Part shown: positions 32,801 through 40,439 of the stretch, one piece after another
How positions within the stretch are numbered: the first letter of the stretch is position 1
How the letters are laid out: each line of letters begins with the position of its first letter
NCBI GenBank assembly: GCA_034408745.1
Contig: JAWXCM010000108.1
Coordinates: 1 to 50,446, forward strand
Source of the DNA: JAWXCM01 sp034408745
Lineage (GTDB): Bacteria; Acidobacteriota; Terriglobia; Bryobacterales; Bryobacteraceae
Direction of reading: 5' to 3'
Length of the DNA: 50,446 nt
Made by a program: the position numbers and the translations under genes
The notes under the pieces: generated by a model
Database searches by the model: none
What the model was told of the DNA's origin: nothing
The model's input: only the letters and a program-made list of their open reading frames with translations

Positions 32801-33217
32801 TTACTCGCCGAACGGGATCGCGATCTCGGCGATCATAACCTTCGGATCGACGTTCTTCAGTTTGGCGCGAATACCGGAGCCGTAGTCGGAAGTGCCGGTA
32901 AACACACCGGAAATCGCGCAGTTCTCAGCGGCGCAGCGGAACGTCACAGCGGGACCGGCATTCCTGTCGGCAGCCGGGCGCCGAACCGTGTCGGCAGCCA
33001 TCGCCATCACCGACTGCTTCGTATCCACGTTGAGGATGCGATAGACGGGCATGGCCGAGGTTGCGTTGGTCCTGGCGATCTCGTACTGGCCAGCGGGCAT
33101 TTCGCCACCACCGGGAGTCGCGAACGCGAACGGAATCCTCGCTTTCAAATCGCCCTGGGCGAACGCGGACGCAGCGGCCAGTGCAGCGACGGTGGCAATC
33201 TTCAGAATGGTTTTCAT
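32801..33217 (-). CDS. Small secreted protein of unknown function
   Basis: This 138-residue protein has a signal peptide (MKTILKIATVAALAAASAFA) and a compact beta-rich mature part: LKARIPFAFATPGGGEMPAGQYEIAR, then VYRILNVDTKQSVMAMA and a Cys pair (FRCAAENCAIS, likely a disulfide). I recognise it as a recurring secreted type in Acidobacteriota without a named function. It has its own terminator, and a candidate sigma54-like promoter lies about 90 bp upstream. The divergent neighbour is a sigma54 activator. Confidence 0.75.
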   Translation of the reverse strand: MKTILKIATVAALAAASAFAQGDLKARIPFAFATPGGGEMPAGQYEIARTNATSAMPVYRILNVDTKQSVMAMAADTVRRPAADRNAGPAVTFRCAAENCAISGVFTGTSDYGSGIRAKLKNVDPKVMIAEIAIPFGE

Positions 33218-33307
33218 GATGGTCAGTCTCCTCGATTCTTCGTTAGGGCACTGCCGCCAGACAGACGGGAACTGGTTCGGATCAGCTTACCTACGCCGCT
33301 ACTATAG

Positions 33308-33323
33308 GCAATCGCGCCACCAA
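33308..33323 (-). promoter_or_regulatory. Candidate sigma54-type -24/-12 element
   Basis: On the minus strand the sequence TTGGTGGCGCGATTGC has GG and GC separated by ten bases, with flanking TTGG and TTGC as in sigma54 promoters. The inner CACG of the consensus is not kept. It would start the small secreted protein transcript near 33296. A TATAGT hexamer overlaps just downstream without a -35, so a sigma70 alternative is open. Confidence 0.33.
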
Positions 33324-33495
33324 ACCCGCCATCAATCGCAAGTCACTGATTTTACGTCTGCGAAGCTCCGACTAGTTAGAACAAGTACTCTTCAATTAAC
33401 CCATCGGTGAAAACCGCGAACCCATATGTTAATCGGCGCGAGTTGCTGGCCCGCTCTGATATACTTCCTTCGGTTCTGCTCCACAGCCCCCTGTA

Positions 33496-35265
33496 ATGGC
33501 CGATCTGATTGCCATAAGCGGACCCCTCGCCGGGAAACGCTACCCGCTCGCCGATACAGCTCTTGAAATCGGCCGATCCCCGACGTCCACCATCTCCATT
33601 CCCGACCCCGAAGCCGCATGGCGCCACTGCGTGGTCCGTCCAGAAGGCGGCCGATTCCGTCTTCACGATTTGCATACCGGCGGAGGAACCTTCGTCAACG
33701 GAATGCGTATTGAGGATCACTGGCTGGAAAGAGGGGACCAAATCTGCGTGGGGAACACTGTGTTCGCATTCGGCGAGGCTCCCGACGGTGCCATTGAGCC
33801 CGAGGCTGGCTCCGCTGCAGCCCGCGTCACGCTACTTCGAGCCTGCACGCTGCTCTTCCTGTTCAAAGGAATGGTGACCAGCAACCAGGCATCTCAGTCG
33901 GAGTTGCTGGAATCCCACGCTCTCAGCCTGATGGCCGAGCTGCTGCCCTGCCAGTCGGCTTCCATCCTCCTCAGTGCCGACGAGCGTGCGCTCCGCGATC
34001 TGGCAGAGGAGCGTGCCAGCGAGCACCCTGGCCTGCCCGGAATTGTCGACCGACTACTGGCCGACGGGCCGGTTGTCGACGTGAAGGGGTGTCTGGTAGC
34101 TGTCCCGGTCTACGCCTCGGGCGTGCCGCGCGGCGCCATCGCCGTGTGGTTCGCATCCGACCAGGTGCCCGAACTCGACGATCACCTGGAAATCCTGAGC
34201 GCTATGTCAACGCTGGCCTCGGTGGCACTGGAGAACGTTCGCGAGATCCAGGCCCTGCGCCGAGAAAACGAGATGCTGCATGAGCAGCTGCATACAGACG
34301 CATTCGGCATCGTAGGACGCAGCGTCGCCATGCGTCGGCTGATGCAGCTTGTGCAACGCGTAGGCCCGCAGGACACTACGGTGCTGGTACTTGGCGAAAG
34401 CGGCACCGGCAAGGAGCTGGTAGCCCGGGCCGTCCACCAAACCAGCCCTCGCCGTGACAAGCCGTTCATGGCGATCAACTGCGCGGCACTCACCGAAACC
34501 CTGCTTGAGAGCGAGCTGTTCGGCCACGAAAAAGGTGCGTTCACGGGCGCTGTCGCCCAAAAGAAGGGCAAGCTGGAAGCCGCCGACGGAGGCACGGTCT
34601 TCCTCGACGAAATCGGCGAACTCGCCCCCACGCTGCAGGCCAAACTGCTGCGCGTACTCCAGCAACGCGAGTTCGAACGCGTCGGCAGCACCAAAACCCT
34701 GCCGTTGAACGTCCGCATTGTCGCTGCCACCAACCGCGACCTGGCGGCGGAAGTAAAGAAAGGCTCCTTCCGTGAGGATTTGTATCACCGCCTCAATGTG
34801 GTCGCGCTGCGAACGCCTTCGCTCCGCGAGCGCCCTGAAGACATTTCCCTGCTCGCCGAGCATTTTCTGCGCAAATCCGCCCAGCGCATCGGTCGGCCCA
34901 TCGCCGGAATCTCGCCCGAGGCCGAGCGCCTGCTGATTCGCTACAACTGGCCGGGTAATGTCCGCGAGCTGGAGAACGCGATGGAACGAGGCGTGGTGCT
35001 GACTGAGACCGAGTGGCTCCACGTCACCGATCTGCCTGAGACCATCACGGGCAGTGTCGGCGACGCGTGGAATCCCGACCTCAAGACCACGTATGAATCG
35101 GCGGTCGGTGACGCCCGCAAAGACGCTATTCTCCGAGCCTGGGAACAGGCTCGCGGTGACTACAAGGAGGCTGCGACCCTCCTCGGCATGCATCCCAATT
35201 CGCTGCTGCGGCTCATCCGCCGGCAGGGTCTGCGCGAGCTGTTGAAGCAGACAGCGGGTCGATGA
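33496..35265 (+). CDS. Sigma54-dependent regulator with FHA and GAF domains
   Basis: This 589-residue protein has an N-terminal FHA domain (about residues 5-95: EIGRSPTSTISIPD, TFVNG), a GAF-like domain (about 115-255), a sigma54-activator AAA+ domain (about 272-505) and a Fis-type helix-turn-helix at the end (YKEAATLLGMHPNSLLRLIRRQGL). AAA+ motifs are Walker A GESGTGKE (300-307), the sigma54-contact loop GAFTGA (347-352) and Walker B TVFLDEIGE (367-375). FHA domains bind phosphothreonine, but the usual SRxH is AWRH here, so the Ser is lost. Its input is probably phosphoprotein- or GAF-ligand-linked. It is coupled to the next gene by an ATGA overlap. Confidence 0.93.
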   Translation: MADLIAISGPLAGKRYPLADTALEIGRSPTSTISIPDPEAAWRHCVVRPEGGRFRLHDLHTGGGTFVNGMRIEDHWLERGDQICVGNTVFAFGEAPDGAIEPEAGSAAARVTLLRACTLLFLFKGMVTSNQASQSELLESHALSLMAELLPCQSASILLSADERALRDLAEERASEHPGLPGIVDRLLADGPVVDVKGCLVAVPVYASGVPRGAIAVWFASDQVPELDDHLEILSAMSTLASVALENVREIQALRRENEMLHEQLHTDAFGIVGRSVAMRRLMQLVQRVGPQDTTVLVLGESGTGKELVARAVHQTSPRRDKPFMAINCAALTETLLESELFGHEKGAFTGAVAQKKGKLEAADGGTVFLDEIGELAPTLQAKLLRVLQQREFERVGSTKTLPLNVRIVAATNRDLAAEVKKGSFREDLYHRLNVVALRTPSLRERPEDISLLAEHFLRKSAQRIGRPIAGISPEAERLLIRYNWPGNVRELENAMERGVVLTETEWLHVTDLPETITGSVGDAWNPDLKTTYESAVGDARKDAILRAWEQARGDYKEAATLLGMHPNSLLRLIRRQGLRELLKQTAGR

Positions 35266-35723
35266 CCGACCGGTCGCGACTGGTTCTGCTGGTGGGTCTG
35301 CCCGGCTCTGGCAAATCGACCTGGGCGAGGCAGCAGGGTACTGCCGTGATCTCGACCGACGACATTCGCTTTCTGCTTTCTGACGACGCCTCCAACCAGC
35401 TAATCCACTCCCACGTGTTCGCGACCGTGCGGTTCCTGCTCCGCCGGCGGCTGGAGTTGCGGCGTCCGGTGACGTATCTGGACGCGACCAACGCAACCCG
35501 GCAGGAGCGCCGGGCCTACATCCGGCTCGGCCAGATGTTCGACGCCTCGGTCGAAGCCATCTTTTTCGACACGCCGCTGGAAGTCTGTAAGGAGCGCAAT
35601 CGGAATCGTGAACGCGTGGTGCCGGAATGGGCCATGGACTCGCTGGCGGCGCGGCTGGTACCGCCGTCGGTGGAGGAAGGTTTCACCGCCGTCACGGTCG
35701 AGCGATATGATGCTAAGCCGTGA
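35262..35723 (+). CDS. P-loop kinase of the AAA_33/polynucleotide-kinase-like type
   Basis: This 153-residue protein has Walker A GLPGSGKST (about residues 12-20), STDDIRFLL (about 31-39), TYLDATNATRQERR (about 71-84) for the second acid, and the lid-like CKERNRNRERVVPEWAM (about 108-124). This layout is that of small polynucleotide-kinase/zeta-like P-loop kinases. The phosphate acceptor (RNA/DNA 5'-OH, a sugar or a small molecule) is not known. It begins in an ATGA overlap with the sigma54 regulator and ends in a GTGA overlap with the esterase gene. Confidence 0.85.
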   Translation: MTDRSRLVLLVGLPGSGKSTWARQQGTAVISTDDIRFLLSDDASNQLIHSHVFATVRFLLRRRLELRRPVTYLDATNATRQERRAYIRLGQMFDASVEAIFFDTPLEVCKERNRNRERVVPEWAMDSLAARLVPPSVEEGFTAVTVERYDAKP

Positions 35724-37447
35724 CCCGCACTTCCCTTCTCCTGCTCGCCCTCGCTCTTACGGCTTCGGCCCAGTACACCCTCGGACCTGATTCGCTACAG
35801 CGGAAACCGGGAGTTTCAGCCGGCACCGTCACCCAGCATCGCTGGACCACCAGCAAGATTTTCCCCGGAACGGTCCGCGACTACTGGGTCTATGCCCCGG
35901 CCAACGCGGACAAAACGAAGCCATTGCCGGTGATGATTTTCCAGGACGGAAATGGGTTCGTTCGGGAAAATGGAGCCTGGCACGCGACCATCGTGCTCGA
36001 CAATCTGATCGCCGATAAGTCGATCCCGCCAATGCTCGCCGTGTTCATCGACCCTGGCGTGATGCCCGCGCCTGGCCAGAATCAGATGGCTCGCTACAAC
36101 CGCAGCTATGAATACGACGCCACCAGCGACAAGTACGCGAGGTTCCTGGCCGAAGAGATTCTGCCTGAGATCGGCAAATCGCACAACTTGTCGAAGGATC
36201 CGAACGACCGCGGTCTTGCAGGCTCCAGCTCCGGCGCCATCGCCGCATTCACAGCAGCGTGGTACCGGCCCGATCAGTTCCGCCGCGTGATCAGCTTCAT
36301 CGGCAGCTACACCAACCTGCGCGGAGGCAACGAGTACGCCGCCCTGATCCGCAAGATGGAGCCGAAGCCGCTGCGCGTCTTCCTGCAGGACGGCGACCAC
36401 GACCTCAACATCTACTCGGGAAGCTGGTGGATGGCGAATCAGGATATGGCGATGGCGCTGGATTACGCCGGCTACGAGACTACATTCGTCAAAGGCACCG
36501 AGGGACACAACAGCAAGCACGGCTCGGCGATCCTGCCCGAGGCGATGCGCTGGCTTTGGGCCGGATATCCGAAGCCGGTGGGCCGCGTGGAGAACACGCC
36601 GGAGCGGCACTTCGTCCGCATGATCCTCGACCCGGCGTCGGACTGGCAGCTTGTGACCGAAGGGCTTGGATTCGCCGACGGCCCCGCCGCGGACAAGGAC
36701 GGCACTCTCTACTTCTGTGACGTGACGAAGAGCACGATTTACAAGATGCAGGGCGACAAGCCGGTGGCGTTCGCCACAGACACGGCCAAGGCTCGAGGTC
36801 TCGCGTTCGGGCCCGACGGCCGGTTGTACAGCACCAGCGACCGTGGGATCAGCGTGTACGATTCGGCGGGTAAGGCGACGGTAATTGCGGGCAACATCAA
36901 TGCCAACGACCTCGCCGTGACCGCAACGGGCGGCGTTTACTTCACCGACACCGGCGGGAAAAAGGTATGGTACGTGGAGCCCGGCAAGGAGAAGCGCGCG
37001 GTGGTGACAGAAGGCATCAACGCGCCGAACGGGATCCGGCTGCAGGTGGACGAATCGCTGCTGCTGGTCTCAGACTTCGGAACACGTTTCGTCTGGTCGT
37101 ATCAGGTCCAGCCCGATGGCTCGCTGGCCAACGGACAGCCGTTCTACAAACTGGAAGTGCCCGAGGATCCGCATCCGTCGCGCGGCGTCTCGGCGATGGC
37201 GGACGCGATGACCATCGACACCGACGGCCACCTGTACGTCGCCACTGAAATGGGCGTCCAGATTTGCGACCAGCCCGGCCGCGTCGTCGGCATCATTCGC
37301 AAGCCGGCGACATCGGGACTGACCAGCGTCGCGCTGGGCGGGAACACCTTGTATGCCGCGTCGGCGGACAAGATCTGGAAGCGCGCACTACGGCGCTCGG
37401 GTCGCCCTCCGGCCAAACCAGTCATGCCGCCAAAGCCCGGGCTTTAA
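35720..37447 (+). CDS. Secreted esterase fused to SMP-30/gluconolactonase propeller
   Basis: This 575-residue protein starts with GTG and has a signal peptide (about 1-17). Residues about 35-285 are an esterase-D-like alpha/beta hydrolase with the nucleophile in GLAGSSSGA (about 155-163), an acid in QDGDHDLN and a His in GTEGHNSKHG (about 255-264). Residues about 305-560 are an SMP-30/gluconolactonase-like propeller: GLGFADGPAADKDGTLYFCD, INAPNGIRLQ, DAMTIDTDGHLYVATEMGVQI. Such fusions could deacylate a substrate and open a sugar lactone in one secreted enzyme; the substrate is unknown. Confidence 0.87.
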   Translation: MTRTSLLLLALALTASAQYTLGPDSLQRKPGVSAGTVTQHRWTTSKIFPGTVRDYWVYAPANADKTKPLPVMIFQDGNGFVRENGAWHATIVLDNLIADKSIPPMLAVFIDPGVMPAPGQNQMARYNRSYEYDATSDKYARFLAEEILPEIGKSHNLSKDPNDRGLAGSSSGAIAAFTAAWYRPDQFRRVISFIGSYTNLRGGNEYAALIRKMEPKPLRVFLQDGDHDLNIYSGSWWMANQDMAMALDYAGYETTFVKGTEGHNSKHGSAILPEAMRWLWAGYPKPVGRVENTPERHFVRMILDPASDWQLVTEGLGFADGPAADKDGTLYFCDVTKSTIYKMQGDKPVAFATDTAKARGLAFGPDGRLYSTSDRGISVYDSAGKATVIAGNINANDLAVTATGGVYFTDTGGKKVWYVEPGKEKRAVVTEGINAPNGIRLQVDESLLLVSDFGTRFVWSYQVQPDGSLANGQPFYKLEVPEDPHPSRGVSAMADAMTIDTDGHLYVATEMGVQICDQPGRVVGIIRKPATSGLTSVALGGNTLYAASADKIWKRALRRSGRPPAKPVMPPKPGL

Positions 37448-37501
37448 TTTAAATACGGGTGTAAACGCCGTTAAAAAGCGTTATATTGCCAACTATTTTA
37501 T

Positions 37502-37771
37502 TTAGGAGCGGCGGCTTCGGTGATATTCAAAGAAGTGGATGAGTTTGTCGCGGGTTCCGGCAATCGGCTTCCAGGGCACTTCGGGATGCTCCGCACGGAA
37601 GTCCGGCGATATCCTCTTCACCGCCTCCCCAATTATCAGGAGTTGGTGCAGAACCGCGGATTGGGTCTTCGCGTCCCCGAGGAATTCAGCCTTGTCCGCA
37701 GGTCCTTTGAATTCGATTGCCAGTCGCGCGGCTCTGAGGATATCGAGAAGGTGCGCGTCATCGCGAGGCAA
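37502..37771 (-). CDS. hepT: HepT-like toxin, C-terminally short
   Basis: This 89-residue HEPN protein starts at a TTG inside the end of mntA and gives the normal MPRDDAHLLDILRAARLAIEF start. The toxin motif RX4H is present (R74-DKLI-H79), but the tyrosine of RX4HxY is Phe (F81). About 25-30 residues seen in normal HepT after this motif are absent, because a stop follows FFEYHRSRRS. No shifted frame restores the usual FGVD continuation. In known systems HepT is an RNase that MntA silences by AMPylating that tyrosine. This copy may be inactive or no longer controlled that way. Confidence 0.75.
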   Translation of the reverse strand: MPRDDAHLLDILRAARLAIEFKGPADKAEFLGDAKTQSAVLHQLLIIGEAVKRISPDFRAEHPEVPWKPIAGTRDKLIHFFEYHRSRRS

Positions 37772-38072
37772 AGTACGGCTCCGCGCTCTCCAGGATGGCC
37801 TCGCGCCGTATCCAGTTGAGGCTTCGCTCGATGGCGCGCTGCGACACAAGATCCACTCTGCGCCCGACAATACCGGAGAGTTCCTCTTCCATCGCGACGT
37901 GGTCCATCAGACTCCAGTCTGCGTCCGGCGCGAACCTTACAAGCAGGTCCAGGTCACTATCCGGGCGAAAATCCTCGCGCAGCGCAGATCCGAAGACGCG
38001 GAGTTCGGCGATCTTCCATCGGCGACAGAATTCAGCGAGCCGCTCTGTCGGAACCGGAATCTCCGTTCGCAT
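37758..38072 (-). CDS. mntA: MntA-type minimal nucleotidyltransferase antitoxin
   Basis: This 104-residue protein has the GSx10DxD nucleotidyltransferase motif (G28-S29 ... D40-L-D42 in FGSALREDFRPDSDLDLLVRF), then VAMEEELSGIVGRRVDLVSQRAIERSLNWIRREAIL. It would AMPylate HepT to neutralise it. Its end overlaps the HepT start by 14 nt. Its ATG is 25 bp downstream of the MFS gene on the same strand, so it may be carried on the trpS-MFS transcript. Confidence 0.88.
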   Translation of the reverse strand: MRTEIPVPTERLAEFCRRWKIAELRVFGSALREDFRPDSDLDLLVRFAPDADWSLMDHVAMEEELSGIVGRRVDLVSQRAIERSLNWIRREAILESAEPYFASR

Positions 38073-38097
38073 GGCGTCTTTCCTTCACCAGAGGCAA

Positions 38098-39429
38098 TTA
38101 CTGCACAGCACCGCCAGGCCCGTGCCCGCTAAGTGCTTTTAGGGAGCCGGGCTCGCGCCAGAGCTTCTGAGCGACAGCCCACAGGATGGCGGGGATCAAC
38201 AGGGCGACGCCGGTAAGAATCGCCACCGTGTGGACCGGAACGCCTTTGTCCGTGAGCAGCCCGGCGCTGTACGATGCCACCGACATCACCAGTACGTTGA
38301 ACGCAAACTCGGCTGAAAACACGCGGCCGCGGAAGCGGTCTTCGGTCTGAATTTGCAGCAGCGTCGTCGAGAAGACCCAGCAGGTGGAGCCGCCGGCATG
38401 CGCCAGAATCACCGCGCAACCCGCCGCCAAAATCACCGGCGAGAAGCCGAGCAGGACATAGCCGGCGGCCGCCACCAGAAAGCCGGCAATGATCCCCAGC
38501 CGGAATCGCTTGTGGCTGTTTCCCGACCAGCGGCCCGCAACCAGCGGCCCGAGCAGCGCGCCAATGCCGCGGCACCCCATCAGCAGGCTCATGCCGAGCA
38601 TCCCCTGCTGCGCCGCACTCATCCCGCTGAGCCGAACCGGGAAAATGCGCTCGCCGAAGATCGGCAACAGCACCCAGTTCGCGCCAAGGAAGCCGATACC
38701 ACCCTTCACGAAGATGGTCGCGAACAGTCGAGGATCGCGGCGCACGTACGCGATTCCCTCGACAATGGGCGAGAAGTCGAACAGGTCCTTTGGCCGGAAG
38801 GGCGAGACCTGCTCCAGATGCGGCTCGCGAAACCGCATCGCCTTGATCAGCAGGCCCGACACGACAAACGAGATCGCGTTGATCACGAATACCGTGTTGC
38901 GTCCGAAAGCCGCCGCGATCAGACCGCCAATCGCCGACCCAATGGCGAGGTTCACACTCCAGGTCGTCGAGCTGAGCGCGTTGGCCACCAGCGTCTCGTC
39001 ATGGCTCGACGTAATGTTGGGGATCACCGCGCTGCGTCCCGGTTCGAACAGTGCCCAGAACAGCGTCTCGGCGAACAGGAGGACGTAGAGCAGCGGCAGC
39101 GCCTCCGAGGTTTGCACAAACAACATCAGGAACACGATGCCGGCGCGCATCCAGTCGGCAAACATCATCAGCTTTCGGCGGCTGAGCCGGTCGTTCAGAA
39201 CGCCCGCCGATGGAGCCATGAAGAACTGCGGCAACACCTGCAAAACGAAAGCCAGCGCCACTGCCTGCGCGCTGCCGGTGTACTCGAGGATGAGGCTGTA
39301 CACCGCGACCGCATACAGCCAGTCGCCGAGCTCACTGACCGTCTGAGCCATCCAAAGGAGGCGGCAGTTGCGGTTATCCCGCAACACCCGCCAGTAGGCG
39401 CTCAGACTCACCGGCCTCGACGGCGGCAT
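38098..39429 (-). CDS. MFS efflux transporter (EntS-like)
   Basis: This 443-residue protein has twelve hydrophobic segments and the MFS_3/EntS pattern: RNCRLLWMAQTVSELGDWLYAVAVYSLI (about residues 20-47), FFMAPSAGVLNDRLSRRKLMMFADWMRAG (about 69-97) and PGRSAVIPNITSSHDETLVANALSSTTWS (about 130-158). Members export siderophores, macrolides or other small molecules. The substrate is unknown. It follows trpS after 3 bp and precedes mntA on the same strand. Confidence 0.87.
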   Translation of the reverse strand: MPPSRPVSLSAYWRVLRDNRNCRLLWMAQTVSELGDWLYAVAVYSLILEYTGSAQAVALAFVLQVLPQFFMAPSAGVLNDRLSRRKLMMFADWMRAGIVFLMLFVQTSEALPLLYVLLFAETLFWALFEPGRSAVIPNITSSHDETLVANALSSTTWSVNLAIGSAIGGLIAAAFGRNTVFVINAISFVVSGLLIKAMRFREPHLEQVSPFRPKDLFDFSPIVEGIAYVRRDPRLFATIFVKGGIGFLGANWVLLPIFGERIFPVRLSGMSAAQQGMLGMSLLMGCRGIGALLGPLVAGRWSGNSHKRFRLGIIAGFLVAAAGYVLLGFSPVILAAGCAVILAHAGGSTCWVFSTTLLQIQTEDRFRGRVFSAEFAFNVLVMSVASYSAGLLTDKGVPVHTVAILTGVALLIPAILWAVAQKLWREPGSLKALSGHGPGGAVQ

Positions 39430-39432
39430 AGA

Positions 39433-40422
39433 TCAGGCTCGGGTGTACAAACCCATGCGCTTCTTCACCACTTCGACAGTGGAGTTGGCAATCGGGCTGA
39501 CGCGCTCAGCGCCCTCACGCAGGATGCCGTCGAGGTATGCCGGATCGGCCATGATCTCGCGATAGCGCTGCTGCAGCGGCTCCAGACTGGTAGCCACCAT
39601 CTCGGCCACGGTCTTCTTCAGATCGCCGTAGCGCATGCCCGCAAAGTGCGATTTCATCTGCTCATCCGGCCACTCGCTGAACGCCTGGAAGATGCTGAGC
39701 AGGTTCTCGACGCCCGGACCCATGGTGTCGAAATCGACCGCCGGATTCGAATCGGTGGTGGCGCGCATGATCTTCCTGCGGATGAGCGCCGGATCGTCCA
39801 GCAGCGCCACCGCGTGGTTGGCGCCAGCGGCCGATTTGCTCATCTTCTTATCCGGCTCGTCGAGCCCCATCACCCGCGCTCCGACAGTCGGGAGCCGCGT
39901 CTCCGGCATGACGAACGTGTCGCCATACATGGAGTTGAAGCGCTGGGCGATATCGCGGGCCAGTTCCAGGTGCTGCGACTGATCGTCGCCCACCGGCACC
40001 AGTGCGGCCTGGTAGAGCAGGATGTCAGCCGCCATCAGCAACGGATACTGGAGCAGCCCGTCGCCGACCGTTTCCTGGTTGTCCGCCCTGGCCTTGAACT
40101 GCGTCATGCGGTACAGCCAGCCGATGGGCGTGACGCAGGTCAGCATCCAGGCCAGTTCGGCATGGGCCGGGACCGTCGACTGCACGATCATGGCGGAATG
40201 CTTCGGGTCGATGCCCGCGGCGAGGAACAATCCGGCGATCTCGCGGATCCTGGCCTGCAGTTCCGCCGGGTCCTGATACACCGTGACGGCGTGGAGGTCG
40301 ACGATGCAGAAGATACTCTCGTAGTCGTACTGGATTTTCACCCAGTTCCGGAGGGCGCCCAGATAATTGCCGATGTGAAGATTTCCGGTCGGTTGGATCC
40401 CGGAGAAGACTCGTGCTCTCAT
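39433..40422 (-). CDS. trpS: Tryptophan--tRNA ligase
   Basis: This 329-residue class I synthetase has the HIGH-type motif PTGNLHIGN (about residues 11-19), the Trp-pocket segments MTQFKARAD and YPLLMAADILLYQ (about 115-150), and KKMSKSAAG (about 192-200). It charges tRNA-Trp in the cytoplasm. The ATG at 40422 begins MRARVFSGIQPTG. It diverges from rlmD with only 17 bp between the two starts, so its promoter must overlap rlmD or its own leader must be very short. AGGA is visible before the ATG. Confidence 0.96.
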   Translation of the reverse strand: MRARVFSGIQPTGNLHIGNYLGALRNWVKIQYDYESIFCIVDLHAVTVYQDPAELQARIREIAGLFLAAGIDPKHSAMIVQSTVPAHAELAWMLTCVTPIGWLYRMTQFKARADNQETVGDGLLQYPLLMAADILLYQAALVPVGDDQSQHLELARDIAQRFNSMYGDTFVMPETRLPTVGARVMGLDEPDKKMSKSAAGANHAVALLDDPALIRRKIMRATTDSNPAVDFDTMGPGVENLLSIFQAFSEWPDEQMKSHFAGMRYGDLKKTVAEMVATSLEPLQQRYREIMADPAYLDGILREGAERVSPIANSTVEVVKKRMGLYTRA

Positions 40423-40439
40423 GAAAATACCATCCTATC

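Noticed and set aside
37448..37501. Terminator at AACGC...GCGTT before hepT
   Set aside because: The stem is only five base pairs with an A-rich loop and no proper T tract; too weak to call.
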